From IMG/VR virus record IMGVR_UViG_3300025640_000009, positions 1 through 64,000 of that record: DNA of 64,000 bases; one strand, 5' to 3'. Position 1 is the stretch's first letter. Each line of letters starts with the position of its first letter. Of this stretch, positions 12,501 through 21,558 are shown piece by piece. The position numbers and the translations under genes are program-made. The notes beneath the pieces were generated by a model. That model saw nothing but the letters and a program-made list of their open reading frames with translations. It did no database searches and was not told the origin of the DNA. The stretch is from a virus.

Positions 12501-12853
12501 GCAACAACGCCATTCGCATTAGTTAATGTGCCATTCACGGCATTTACAAGACTAGATATAAACGCACTAGCAGGAACAGCTGCTCCTGACGCATTAGTGA
12601 AGCTGCTTTCGACTTTGATATAATCATAGTCAGTATTAAGCGCAACTTCACCACCTACTACTCTAGATCCATCAGCGAAAGAATACTGCCCATGATAATC
12701 AATCTGACGTTGCAAATTAGATTGCATTTCAGTCAACTCACGAGCCTGGACAGATACCCCAGGTTTAAATAATACTCTGTGATAATTCTTTGCTTCTGTA
12801 GAATCGTCAAATGTGTACGTTGAAAATATATTTTTTACATTGGTAATCGACAT
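6596..12853 (-). CDS. Very large virion structural protein, DUF4815-like N-terminus
   Basis: 2085 residues. The N-terminus (about residues 25-70) carries the pattern FKPGVSVQARELTEMQSNLQ followed by an aromatic and glycine-rich stretch with SRVVGGEVAL. I associate this with DUF4815 virion proteins of marine T4-like phages. The rest is a long beta-rich chain with Asn, Thr and Ser repeats. It contains an 85-residue module (bases about 11125-11390) that is also present in gp7. It follows gp8, where T4 has gp9-gp12, so a peripheral baseplate or fibre-attachment role is likely. There is no evidence for catalysis. Confidence 0.7.
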   Translation of the reverse strand: MSITNVKNIFSTYTFDDSTEAKNYHRVLFKPGVSVQARELTEMQSNLQRQIDYHGQYSFADGSRVVGGEVALNTDYDYIKVESSFTNASGAAVPASAFISSLVNAVNGTLTNANGVVAQVIQVISEAGVDLAAGSNKSGILESGNTSDALTIYIKYVTGSGTANSNTFVAGELLTSSTNAADILMVGGGSDTNLSDGGTVTASSGAVATNPIGKGSQVTINEGVYFISGNFVYVAADSIILQKYDNTPSNIIGLQVTESIATAATDTNLVDNATGFPNASAPGADRYKIATQLIKADPASPTGVYKNYIILLTITNGVKQIEVAPAAEVNTELTKRLARRTSEESGNYALKPFTLDIKEYLDDGTNGGFKTAAVIAAEESLSTANDNALAKAFGEKKYVVGVEPNVAYVQGYRTENISTNFITVDKPREVSTAPKDYVEKNQSTSRLDIGNYVKIDVSSASTSVGFPDIENFSELALIDTAGGATNPIALVDTVALGSAAGTFQGTYYVTDGDAHTTGANGTGARFKIVIDSAGKVVVEVIDGGNGYNVNSLFTVLGTKFGGTTAANDLTFRVAQLGVGRARARAVVYESATVMKLYLFDIVMTSGTFARVDKVEQLKEITGGANNDFFGHFVSSADGKRFDATNNSLIFKLPGGTIKTAEADDKPVYTRQVRLYADDAGGSNKVFTDAIAADETLLPGAVLVSIGSKSGATPVRTTTTSVTASVRDVTVTGTTNGKSVCAIITVQKTGNVDNKKTKTFVSVADTLYKFDGSNPILLNAYDIYSIVSVKQGATDGADITDQFKLDNGQRANFYDEGQLIPIGNAAAGNVYITFNHYTHSAGEYITINSYPATTTTHDRNRIPLAVTPEGNFDLKDCIDFRPVKGTLDVHSNLYTSNATSTFKTSSTTKSVGSPALTPSSILTVDSEVWLPRIDKLILGRDGAYKVIKGLSSETPIAPEDPSDAMVIGSLRVAPFTYNAKAHVKQDLKDHKRYTMKHIGELNRRIKNLEYYTSLSLLEAATLAISVPDGGSDMERFKNGIFVEPFIGHGNGNVEHPDYHCAIDKALGTLRPKFDQKNIRLERKASETGIVRNGSLYTLPFTQRTFIDQPAATLTEFVNPYNVFTWNGVVKLSPDSDEWKDTEHRPDVLINETGQYDQLVGMLEESGVLGTVWNEWETNWTGINSDVQTFGHHGRDANNGNPNDVLLERVSGFNEWGGYEYLSGSIVTTTESAGQSRSGLTTSITTDTETSELGSKIVETNYVPFIRSREIYFKAEMLKPDTKMYAFFNDVDITGYCAEKSYVEYGGDTNVVGYADATAHPSATALVSDASGIIEGSFIIPNNSSLRFKTGTREFRLSDSPVNDKANEGTYAEAQYYAAGMLEVKQNTIISTKVPKIVTSEVNADRVISETNVDDNRTTEWYDPLAQTILIEQDGGIFATSLDIFVAASEAGTAAGGAGIPLNVSIRETENGYPTQRIVPGSETILYPSSSSSGSTKNLIYTNMITSNGSVACPVTFEHPVYLSQDTEYAIVLISNSDTYKVCVAETGAFDLQTNARVAKQPYNGVFFKSQNGSTWTAEQGKDLKFKVKRAEFSGSGTVVTFVNDQLPVKKLKADPFFICTATVDDSAVLRVAHPNHGMFNGSSVTIAGAGAINSITAALLNATHVISDVEIDSYVITIADTAIEAMTVSLIGGGANVTATENMSIDALVPYNETLQLPETLITYETNCFTGKSQDGSQSEFVGLQDLPLSINNNNFFANPIAIASAAEITAGTGQLENAASADFIGEAGKSIAIKCKFTTENTFLSPVIDANRASLFCISNRTNDADSDSGVTGYNKATHGRNYVAETTATGGSNLNVFITKEITLANEATQLDAYAEVHRPAGSSIDLYFKVKAAGDDSNFNDLPWYLFNPKEAIATKDSGVTHVEYSQLIENVVTGVAASVPSAGVQSVPVTPTRPATGKTKHDFYEEYGVYTALDLYAELYFANNKDDSVTAVANAFKDMQQKQAKADAAMAAASGKVSMTFTDPAGNEPTASQADGTTGGSAVTTASPPADKFGSFAFKIVLRTNNSCKVPMVKNFRSIATT

Positions 12854-12868
12854 GTTTTATTTTCTCTT

Positions 12869-14584
12869 TTAAAATTCAATGATTAATTTGATGTCTTCTA
12901 TTTGTGTACTACTTCTTTGAATAGGGTCTCTATTTTCAAGGAATAATATTTCGCCTGATGTTTTATCGAATGTTGTAGTTCCATTAGATGCAGTTAACGT
13001 AATACCGGTTTGAGCACCAGTAGGTGCACCCGAATGAGCATATGTTACATCGCCAGTTGCATCAAAAGCTTGATATCCTGTAAGACTATCTTGTACATAG
13101 TATATTCTTCGTACGCCAACAGTCGTATCAACATTAACAACATATGCTTGAGGTAATACACCATTAATTGCTGTAGCGCCTTTTATTAATACATCATTAC
13201 CGTTTGCGACAAATGTTGCCATCGTAGCCACCGCACTGTCAGAACTGCTATTATAAGTAACAAACTTAGTTGTTCTAAATGTTCCTCTATTACTTGAAGT
13301 TGCAGCTGCCACGGCTTCAGTTTGTACCGCGCCAAGAACTGTAGGATTTTTTAATACAGTAATTTGTCTAAAGTCTTGGTTGTTTGCAATATCAACATCA
13401 TCAATACCACTGATTTGACTATTCAATCCAATGTAGAAACCACCGAGTTCAGCAACAGGATCTGCACCATGGCCCGAAGGTGGCCCAATAATTGCTCGAG
13501 CAGCTAATCCGCTACCTGATAATGAATCATTAATAATTGAAACATCAGCAACGCTATAGCCAGTACCTGGAGTAGTAGGAACAATACGAGTAACTGTATT
13601 AGCACTCTTAGTAACACCAGCTTCTACAACAGCAGCATTTAGTCCATCACCAACGATATGGATTTGTGCTGCAATTTGTGCAGCTGTGTTACTAATACCC
13701 GTACCTACATTCGTAACTTCGATACGATCAATACCACCTTTGATAGCAATACTATCTTTTTGTGCTTGTTGTTGATCATATAGCGGATTGGTATCTTCAA
13801 AATCGCCGAATGTAAATGTTGTGCCGGCATCAGTAGTATAATCAGCAGTGTTAGAAGACATAGTTACAAACCTACCAGATACAGCTTTTACCACGGTGGT
13901 AGGTGCAAATGTACCCACGTTTAATGTCGAAGTCGATACTGTTTGACCAACCATAATGTTTGGATTTTCATGAAGCATTTCAACTACACGATCTGCGTCA
14001 GCAGCATATGCCGTTGTAACAGTACCTGCTAAAGATGAAGTACTGACTGTTAGAGTTTTAACAGGCATATAAGATCGTGTTAAAAACTTTTCTGAATCCG
14101 CAGCAATGATGGTGTACATATACTTCCAAGTGTAACCATCAGCTGTAGTAAACGGCGCAGCTTGTACCTTTGTAGGAACATCAGATGTGACACTTACAAG
14201 TGTTTCACGATCTATACACTTATAAACTTTAAAATCATTTGTCAACACATAAAATGGCTTCTCATAGATATTGGTATCATTCGAATCCCATGGATCATAG
14301 ATTTCACCAGCAGCCCAATCATGTCTTGGTGCAACATGAGATACATCATTATCTCTCAATAGTTTAATACCAACCATATTAGCTCGAGCTTGGTTTAAAT
14401 CGTCTATTGTATCTGCTGGAGTAGCAGCTGCTGAATCTGTGAAGTCTGATAATGACGGAGCAGCATCCTGCCATGCTGTAGCTTTACCTACACCAATGTA
14501 GACATTACTTAATTCCGATCTTACATCTTCGATGAAACCTTTAGCGTTTAAAGCTCTAAAGTTATTTGATATGATTGCGGCCAT
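12869..14584 (-). CDS. 8: Baseplate wedge protein gp8
   Basis: 571 residues against 334 in T4, the difference being an enlarged middle. T4 gp8 landmarks are recognisable: APRHDW (T4 IPRRDW), DGYTWKYMYTI (T4 GYVWEYLFEI), DFRQITVLKNP (T4 GFRQISIITNP) and a C-terminus with GEILFLENRDPI followed by an EDIKLIIEF end. gp8 forms dimers that join wedge arms in the baseplate. Gene order 6-7-8 is as in T4. The inserted middle (roughly residues 180-400) contains GTGYSVADV-type glycine-rich beta repeats like those in gp7. The ATG is preceded by AGGATAAAATT, and a late promoter box lies 60 bases upstream inside gene 7. Confidence 0.88.
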   Translation of the reverse strand: MAAIISNNFRALNAKGFIEDVRSELSNVYIGVGKATAWQDAAPSLSDFTDSAAATPADTIDDLNQARANMVGIKLLRDNDVSHVAPRHDWAAGEIYDPWDSNDTNIYEKPFYVLTNDFKVYKCIDRETLVSVTSDVPTKVQAAPFTTADGYTWKYMYTIIAADSEKFLTRSYMPVKTLTVSTSSLAGTVTTAYAADADRVVEMLHENPNIMVGQTVSTSTLNVGTFAPTTVVKAVSGRFVTMSSNTADYTTDAGTTFTFGDFEDTNPLYDQQQAQKDSIAIKGGIDRIEVTNVGTGISNTAAQIAAQIHIVGDGLNAAVVEAGVTKSANTVTRIVPTTPGTGYSVADVSIINDSLSGSGLAARAIIGPPSGHGADPVAELGGFYIGLNSQISGIDDVDIANNQDFRQITVLKNPTVLGAVQTEAVAAATSSNRGTFRTTKFVTYNSSSDSAVATMATFVANGNDVLIKGATAINGVLPQAYVVNVDTTVGVRRIYYVQDSLTGYQAFDATGDVTYAHSGAPTGAQTGITLTASNGTTTFDKTSGEILFLENRDPIQRSSTQIEDIKLIIEF

Positions 14585-14593
14585 AATTTTATC

Positions 14594-17500
14594 CTATGAA
14601 TTTCTATCTTTTACTGTTTGAATTGTTGTGTTAACGTTATTTTTATTTATACTACTTGTACCGACATTTTCTATAGTAAGTGAAGCAAATTGGCTAATAT
14701 AATATTCACCATTAAATTTCTTTGTACCTAATACTGCTTTAACATCGTAATCTTTTCGACCAAAGTAATCATTAGATCTATCTATAGATGTTTTAGTAAC
14801 TAAGCCAGTGATAGCGTCTTTTTCTATAACATCATTACCGTTTGATACTATTCGAATTGGTATGACATCAGGTACTCGTTTCTCGTGTATGGCATTACTA
14901 CGTATATTTACGATTGGATTATTTATATATCCTAAACCAACATTTGTTAGTTTAAATCCTGTAATGGTACCGCCACTGTTATAGGGTGCAACATAAGCTG
15001 TAGTAGCACCGGACAATCCAGTACCAAACTCCTTAGCATAGAAATCATCACCAACAGACCAGTTACCCAATGCAGCAACATCAAAGGTAAGATCATTTGT
15101 AGTATTAAAACCAGCTGTGAACTTAGAACCTAATATAGTAAACGAACTATTGATAGCATAGCCTGTACCACCTTTAATTACTTTAACCTTAACATTGCTT
15201 ATACTATTAATAGTGATTTCAAATTCTGCACCAGAACCATCTGCCCCAGTTGCAAATCCATCACCATCTTTTACAATATACGTTCCAGCGTGTGCACCAG
15301 TTGATGCATGAGTCATGGCAATTGTATCAACCGATTCTATTGGATTTAATGTTTTCTGTTTAAACGCCAAGATATTAAAATCAGCATCAGTAGCATTACC
15401 TTTATCTGATATAACATACCTAGCACCTACAACTAACATGGATGTATCATTTACTGATATTTGATTAGATAATGTAAAATTAGCTTGTGCCGTAATATTG
15501 CTTGTAAGAGGCTTACCTAAACTATCAATAGCATCAGGCTCTGCGATAATTATCTCTGGTGGCAATAAGAATCTCTTATTTGCAAAAGGTGTAAAGTCTA
15601 AACCTATAGGAGCTAACACTAACTTTGCTGTTGTTGTTAGAGAACTTCCAGTAGTTGCTGCTTGGAATATATCACCTACTTTCCAGAATGTTCTGTCATA
15701 AGCAGATGTAGATATTGTATTAAAGTTATCATTAGTAGCATCACCAAGATCTGTAATCTTATAGAATATATTTGCTGTTAATGGATTACTTGCTAATGTG
15801 ATAGGAGTTAGATCAGTAACTTTACCGATTGCAGTTTCAACACCACTATTTGCAACAGCGCTTAAAGGTTGGACAGTAAGAGCAGAGTTTGCACTATAGC
15901 CTGTACCACTAAATACTTCATTTACAGTTAATAATAAATTATTAGCACCGCTACCTAATGCATTACCATCTACTGTAATTACATCACCTACTTTATAACC
16001 TGTACCTGCCGTTGTACCAGTTACACTTGTGATTGTTTTATCAGCCGCAATGACAATACTAACGACTCCATTACTACCACTTCCACCTGTTGTTGTACTG
16101 ATACCAGTTTTAGTTGTATCTGCGTCACGGTTACTATCTGTTGTTCCGTCGAATGAAAATGCCGCCGGCTTGTCTGCTGGTTGGACACCAACTGGATGAC
16201 CGCCTTTTACGACTACATTAATAACCTCACCAAATTCGTCGATCTCAGTTTCTATAACTGCATTACTTCCTCCACTCGAACTTACTGTAGGTGCTATGTT
16301 ATATCCGGCACCAGATTGCACTATCGATACACCAGATGATCTTATTCCACCACCTGGCGATAGATATGTAATACTTAGTCTAGCACTTCTATTCGGTCTA
16401 GCTATACCAATAGGACCGAATACCGATGCGAACATTTTGATAAGTATTCCGATATCATCACGAGTAAGACCAGGCTGAATTCCAGGCATCGATGACATTG
16501 TTTTTCTTAGAGCAAACAATGCTGGATAGACATTAACTGGTCGTTCAATTGTTATTTCATTACCAAATACATCTACTGATTTTTCAAGAACAGTTGTATT
16601 AGGACCATCAGTTTCAGTAGCACCATCACCTAAGCTATCTCTTACTGCTTTAATAACAATTAAGATCTCACCAAAGTATTTAAATCCAGCTGGATGCACT
16701 AATTTATTATATAGATTTTCCCACTGTGATATATTACGACCAGCTTTAATTATATAAGAAAACTTTTGATAAAATTCTGAATCTTGAAGCTTTTGTTTAT
16801 CAGATACAAACCCTTCGTTATTTAAGTATTTACCAGCCTGTGATGATCTAATAAAATTAACTACATGACCATTAGTCGAAGATGGAGTACCAACAAGTAA
16901 ATAGTATTTGCTATTACGTGATATATCAATAACCGAACCGAATTTATTACCAGCAACTGGAGTTTCTTTGTATACTCCTTTTTCAACCCATTGATCGCCA
17001 TTTTCGAAATGATATACTAATCCAGAATTAGCGATAGTGGTAACGCCTTCACCATTGGAATTTGGTGCACCTATTAAAACATTATGATTATAGATCTTTG
17101 CAGTTGTACCAAATAAATCATCAGTTTGACCAGTTGTAGGTTTAAATGATGTTATGTTGACCCATTGAACCACATTATTAATTGTTTCTCTGTCATAAAT
17201 ATATACAGTTCGTGATCCTGTTGCAGTAACAACTATAGTTGGCAGAGTTGTACCACTTATATCGATATCAATAGCAGCACCAAATAAATCATCGTTTGAT
17301 AATTCTGAAGGACTTAAAACAAATTCTGGTACACTATTATATAAACCAGTTGAATCATTTTTATGGAAGACACTAACAGAACCTTTATTATTATCATATG
17401 CTGTCCATGAAGCAACCAGATAATCACCTCTTAATACTACCTTAGTACCCCATCCATTAACACCAGTTTGACTTAATTGCTGTGGTGTAATAATTGTTTG

Positions 17501-19219
17501 AGATAATGTCCAGTCTGTACCTAAACCTTTATAAACTAATATTGCACCGTTCGATTTGTCAGCGCCATTATCATAACCAGGAACTGTTATTGCAACGGTA
17601 TTTCCGTCTAAAGATATATCAGTACCAAAGTTTAAGCTAGCCGCGGCACCTAAAAGAGTTGCTCTATGTTGCCAAGTAAATGTTGAAGGTGCAGCAGTAA
17701 GAACTCTTTCCCAGATTTCTACACTACCACTATTAGCAGCAGTACCACCAGTATATGCGGTATCATCAGGAGCAGATATTGCTACTATGTCACCAGATAA
17801 AGAAACAACTGATCCGAAGTCATCGCTATCAGCTGCAGTTGCACTTACGATTTTAGCTTGCTGTGTCCAACTTACCCCGTCAGTCGTTGTCGTATGGATA
17901 TATACTGCACCTCTAGCATCAGTTTCACCCGGTGCACCAACGGCTAGTGTATTACGTACAGCGTCAAGTGATACAGAAGTACCGTATAAGTCAGCCGATT
18001 CTGGGTCACCCGCAACAACATTATTAACTTGTTTAGTATAGTTAGCAGCAACTAATGATTGATTATCCCAGTTACCCATTGAAGTTTTGAGTGTTGAATC
18101 CCATGGAAATTCAACTGCTATTTCTTCATCTTGGAAGAATAATTTAAAAAATGTATCAATCGAATCTTTAGATCCACGGATCTTATAAAAATCTATTAGT
18201 CTTTGATATAGAGCTCTTCTATTAACTTTAACATTTTGATCTACAGCAGGAGCAATTTCTTTCTGCATCATATTTAGAAACTCTTCTTCAGTCTCATTGA
18301 TGTTTAAAGAGTCTTCTATTGTATTTAATCTAAACGAAGGATTAGCACCTACATAATTCTGAATAGAAGTAATCATCTTGATCTTTCTATTATTCAGTCG
18401 AGAAGGCAAATTAGTAATAGATACAGTTTTACCAGAATCAAATTCTAATCCATAGTCATCTGGTATATTATCTGCGTTATATATGTTGATATCATAGAAA
18501 TTAATATCGAAATCAACATTATTATCACCTACCGTTAATACATTACCATGATCATCATAAAACTGTGAAGCTCGTGCACCTTCTAAACTAAAAAATTTAT
18601 TATTCTTTTGATCTGGATCTGGTATACGTATGGTAGAAATATTATTAATTACTACATCTTCAAATGTTTCAATCGATCTAAATAAGAATTCTTCAGTGTT
18701 CATAAATTGATAATATGAATCAAGGAAAGATTTTATACCACCTGAAGAGTTATTATTATAATTCGAATCCGTGGCATAATTTAAAAGCTCACCTGGAACT
18801 AAATGCTCTAGTCTAACATCTTCTTTAGATCTAGATAATGTGCTACCTGCTAATTCGTATTCATTTATTCCAGAGTTTGTATTACTTACAGTTAAACGAA
18901 CTCCAGGGCCAATTGTCTGTGGAATGTCTACTAATATTGAAGTAACACTGTCAGCGTCAGCAGTAGTACTTGAATCAATAACTTTTGGTATACCAACTAC
19001 ACCTGGACCTGAAAGTACTTGTCCAACCGTAGGAGAAATTTCGTTGTGTTCTCCAGCATTAATAGTCAAGTTTGTAGTAAATAATATAGTAGTACTATTT
19101 ACGACACCAGCAGTTGCAACAATACCAGTTAGTGTTGTGCTAAAATCGATTTTATTGCTCGTGCCTTCTATGTAACCACGAGAAAATGAATTTAAATTCT
19201 TTAAACTTTTAACTGCCAT
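14594..19219 (-). CDS. 7: Baseplate wedge protein gp7 with inserted beta-propeller
   Basis: 1541 residues; T4 gp7 is about 1030. Assignment rests on its place between gp6 and gp8 and on typical wedge segments: ALYQRLIDFYKIRGSKDSI at about residue 336 and KLVHPAGFKYFGEILIVIKA after residue 800. Between them, residues about 403-793 hold seven FG-GAP-like repeats (DLYGTSVSLD, DDFGSVVSLS, LNFGTDISLD, NGWGTKVVLR, DLFGAAIDID, DLFGTTAKIY, NKFGSVIDIS), which fits a seven-bladed propeller. The C-terminal third has glycine-rich GTGYKVGDV repeats and a module shared with the 2085-residue neighbour. gp7 is the wedge scaffold; the propeller probably projects as an accessory domain. Confidence 0.85.
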   Translation of the reverse strand: MAVKSLKNLNSFSRGYIEGTSNKIDFSTTLTGIVATAGVVNSTTILFTTNLTINAGEHNEISPTVGQVLSGPGVVGIPKVIDSSTTADADSVTSILVDIPQTIGPGVRLTVSNTNSGINEYELAGSTLSRSKEDVRLEHLVPGELLNYATDSNYNNNSSGGIKSFLDSYYQFMNTEEFLFRSIETFEDVVINNISTIRIPDPDQKNNKFFSLEGARASQFYDDHGNVLTVGDNNVDFDINFYDINIYNADNIPDDYGLEFDSGKTVSITNLPSRLNNRKIKMITSIQNYVGANPSFRLNTIEDSLNINETEEEFLNMMQKEIAPAVDQNVKVNRRALYQRLIDFYKIRGSKDSIDTFFKLFFQDEEIAVEFPWDSTLKTSMGNWDNQSLVAANYTKQVNNVVAGDPESADLYGTSVSLDAVRNTLAVGAPGETDARGAVYIHTTTTDGVSWTQQAKIVSATAADSDDFGSVVSLSGDIVAISAPDDTAYTGGTAANSGSVEIWERVLTAAPSTFTWQHRATLLGAAASLNFGTDISLDGNTVAITVPGYDNGADKSNGAILVYKGLGTDWTLSQTIITPQQLSQTGVNGWGTKVVLRGDYLVASWTAYDNNKGSVSVFHKNDSTGLYNSVPEFVLSPSELSNDDLFGAAIDIDISGTTLPTIVVTATGSRTVYIYDRETINNVVQWVNITSFKPTTGQTDDLFGTTAKIYNHNVLIGAPNSNGEGVTTIANSGLVYHFENGDQWVEKGVYKETPVAGNKFGSVIDISRNSKYYLLVGTPSSTNGHVVNFIRSSQAGKYLNNEGFVSDKQKLQDSEFYQKFSYIIKAGRNISQWENLYNKLVHPAGFKYFGEILIVIKAVRDSLGDGATETDGPNTTVLEKSVDVFGNEITIERPVNVYPALFALRKTMSSMPGIQPGLTRDDIGILIKMFASVFGPIGIARPNRSARLSITYLSPGGGIRSSGVSIVQSGAGYNIAPTVSSSGGSNAVIETEIDEFGEVINVVVKGGHPVGVQPADKPAAFSFDGTTDSNRDADTTKTGISTTTGGSGSNGVVSIVIAADKTITSVTGTTAGTGYKVGDVITVDGNALGSGANNLLLTVNEVFSGTGYSANSALTVQPLSAVANSGVETAIGKVTDLTPITLASNPLTANIFYKITDLGDATNDNFNTISTSAYDRTFWKVGDIFQAATTGSSLTTTAKLVLAPIGLDFTPFANKRFLLPPEIIIAEPDAIDSLGKPLTSNITAQANFTLSNQISVNDTSMLVVGARYVISDKGNATDADFNILAFKQKTLNPIESVDTIAMTHASTGAHAGTYIVKDGDGFATGADGSGAEFEITINSISNVKVKVIKGGTGYAINSSFTILGSKFTAGFNTTNDLTFDVAALGNWSVGDDFYAKEFGTGLSGATTAYVAPYNSGGTITGFKLTNVGLGYINNPIVNIRSNAIHEKRVPDVIPIRIVSNGNDVIEKDAITGLVTKTSIDRSNDYFGRKDYDVKAVLGTKKFNGEYYISQFASLTIENVGTSSINKNNVNTTIQTVKDRNS
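14644..14651 (-). promoter_or_regulatory. Late promoter box upstream of gene 8
   Basis: TATAAATA on the minus strand, the T4 late promoter -10 consensus, 60 bases upstream of the gp8 start and inside the end of gene 7. The match is exact, but the sequence is AT-rich and chance is possible. Confidence 0.5.
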
Positions 19220-19221
19220 AG

Positions 19222-21087
19222 TTATCTCATTCTGCTTGTAGTTGTATAGTCAATTGCGCCAGACGGGCCTGAGTAAGCGATCTTGTCAATTGAACCTGAT
19301 GATAGAATTTGTGAAGCTTCTATATTAATAATCTGATTTCGTTTAGGCGCCAAATCCAATGAATTAGGAACAATAGTAACTCGAATAGCAGTAGTATCGT
19401 CTGTTGCAAAATTATTTAATGTAATTACACCCGTAGTCACATTGATTAATCCAGCGTCAGGGATTACAATTTGATTAACTCCATCTGCTACCTTAAAGAT
19501 CATAACAGTTCTGTTAACGGAATCAAATATTTCAGTATCACCAAAGAAGTGATCTACACCACCAATTTTAAATGGTGTACTTGATATGCTATACTCAACA
19601 CCTTTTTTAATAAAGAATGAATTCACATAAGTTAATGTAAAAGAATTCTCGGTCTTAACAGTCGATGGAGTAATATTCTTAAACATAAACGGTCTGATTG
19701 TCGAACTCGTAATAGCAGGATCAGAATTATCAACTAACGTTAAAAGCTCCGAGTGTCTAAACACACCATCAAATTTATTTAACTGATTAAAGTTATAATC
19801 TAATATAGTATCTTTTACTAATGATTCTAAAGCAGACTGTGACCTACTCGTAAGAGCTGGATTATATTTAAAGATTACATCTACTTCAATATTAGTAAAC
19901 TCAGGATCTAAAATTTCCGGCTTAATCGAAACAATATTTTTATTTGTAAGAATACCAACGATTTCATTCTTTTCAGCTGTAGTAAGTGCATCACCGATAA
20001 GAGGTTTAATGCTCACATAAGCTTTACCATAATCTGGTATAAGTTGATCTTCACCACCCCAAGTAGATATTGATTCTATGTTTGCAAAGTTTCTTTGAAT
20101 GATTGCAGCATAGTCCTGAGATGTTACAGCTCTATCCTGTGCTTGGAAAGTAATAGGTGCATTATATCTAATTGACTCTGTTGTTTCTGGTTGTGTACCA
20201 CCATTAGCCGAAGTAATCGTAGTAGTAACAGTTGTAATATCACCAGAAGGAAGAGTAGGAAAGTCTGTCGACAAAGTAAATGTATTTGCACCATTGGCAG
20301 CTTCACCATCAGTTACTAAGTAGTCTATTGTAACAATATTATCATTCACTGGCTTCTTACCAATAATACCATCACCAAAGAATATTTGATAGTAGCCACT
20401 TGAATTTTCTTGTAAGTGATATACTTGACTTGATGAATCTATTTCTTGTAATGTAGTAAACTGTGAATATGAATCATATAAATTAGCTTCTTGGTTTTGT
20501 TGTATACGTACTCGTAATGATGTAGTATCAGCATTCGAATCTGAAACTTGAAACTTTTGGTTTTCTATATCATTATCAACTCTATAAGATAAAAATCTAA
20601 ATACACCTTGTGCAATAGGGATGTCAGTAAAGGTAAAACTTTTAACATTTCCGTTTGTAACTAAAATTGCAGTTTGAGATTGTAATGCCGAAAAGGTATA
20701 CGAGACATTATCCACAAGAGTATTAAATTTAGTTCCACGCTCTATAACTAAAGACGTAGGTATAACACCTAGGAATCCAGACACGTCTACTACGAGCTGT
20801 ATCGTTGCTCTAGGTGCTAGTACCGATCGTGGAACATAACCTAATAGACTTGCTCTTGATACAACATTACCTCGTATTTGAGCTGAATCTAAGAATGATT
20901 CGTTTAAAGCAAAATGAGCAATCATCGCGTTATAATGCGTATTATATGCAAGCACATCCATTAATACATTTAAGCCTGAACCTTCAAAATCATAATCGTT
21001 AAATTGTGATTGTGATTTCATAAAGCTTTTTATGTTTTCTTTTATTTGATCGAAATCAAGCTCTGTGACATTTAAATTTGACGCCAT
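19222..21087 (-). CDS. 6: Baseplate wedge protein gp6
   Basis: 621 residues, close to T4 gp6 (660). The N-terminus is diagnostic of the family: LDFDQIKENIKSFMKSQSQF, then DYDFEGSGLNVLMDVLAYNT, ALNESFLDSA and LGYVPRS (residues about 10-85). gp6 dimers form the ring around the hub and drive the hexagon-to-star transition of the baseplate. The gene lies directly downstream of gp25, as in T4, with two bases before gp7; the three were probably translated from one late message. Confidence 0.95.
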   Translation of the reverse strand: MASNLNVTELDFDQIKENIKSFMKSQSQFNDYDFEGSGLNVLMDVLAYNTHYNAMIAHFALNESFLDSAQIRGNVVSRASLLGYVPRSVLAPRATIQLVVDVSGFLGVIPTSLVIERGTKFNTLVDNVSYTFSALQSQTAILVTNGNVKSFTFTDIPIAQGVFRFLSYRVDNDIENQKFQVSDSNADTTSLRVRIQQNQEANLYDSYSQFTTLQEIDSSSQVYHLQENSSGYYQIFFGDGIIGKKPVNDNIVTIDYLVTDGEAANGANTFTLSTDFPTLPSGDITTVTTTITSANGGTQPETTESIRYNAPITFQAQDRAVTSQDYAAIIQRNFANIESISTWGGEDQLIPDYGKAYVSIKPLIGDALTTAEKNEIVGILTNKNIVSIKPEILDPEFTNIEVDVIFKYNPALTSRSQSALESLVKDTILDYNFNQLNKFDGVFRHSELLTLVDNSDPAITSSTIRPFMFKNITPSTVKTENSFTLTYVNSFFIKKGVEYSISSTPFKIGGVDHFFGDTEIFDSVNRTVMIFKVADGVNQIVIPDAGLINVTTGVITLNNFATDDTTAIRVTIVPNSLDLAPKRNQIINIEASQILSSGSIDKIAYSGPSGAIDYTTTSRMR

Positions 21088-21093
21088 GGTATT

Positions 21094-21552
21094 TTACCTT
21101 AATCGTATTAAATTGATTTCTACTTCTTCTACAGAATCAGTTGCCTTTATACTAAATATTACATTCACTCTATACTCAGTTTCATTTTGAGCAGTTTGAA
21201 CTAGCACATTAACATTGTCTATTCTTGGCTCATGATTATTTAAAACGTTTTTGATACCATTCTCTAATGCTAGCTTTGTGATAGCATCAGCTGGTTCAAA
21301 TAATAAACCTCTTAGATTAGCACCTAATGTAGAGTTAAATGGCCGTTCGAAAAAGTTAGTAAGCAATAAGTTTTTTACTGCATTCTTAACAGCCAATTCG
21401 CCCTTTAGTGGAACTATATCTCTTTTTTGAGGATGCGGTATCATCTGTAAATTTAAATCAGAGTATCTATTAACTTCAGTACCATTGACAGCAGATCCAT
21501 CACTGTATAATATTGAAGTACCTGTTCCTGATGTATTTGAATAATTAGCCAT
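21094..21552 (-). CDS. 25: Baseplate wedge / sheath initiator gp25
   Basis: 152 residues (T4 gp25: 132). It contains the gp25 family pattern ERPFNSTLGANLRGLLFEPA near residue 70 and a HEPRIDNVNV segment with the conserved EPR, in the fold once called lysozyme-like. gp25 couples wedge, hub and the first sheath ring in all contractile systems. A TATAAATA late box ends only six bases before the ATG and no Shine-Dalgarno sequence is present, so a late transcript from that box would be leaderless or nearly so. Confidence 0.93.
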   Translation of the reverse strand: MANYSNTSGTGTSILYSDGSAVNGTEVNRYSDLNLQMIPHPQKRDIVPLKGELAVKNAVKNLLLTNFFERPFNSTLGANLRGLLFEPADAITKLALENGIKNVLNNHEPRIDNVNVLVQTAQNETEYRVNVIFSIKATDSVEEVEINLIRLR

Positions 21553-21558
21553 AATAGT

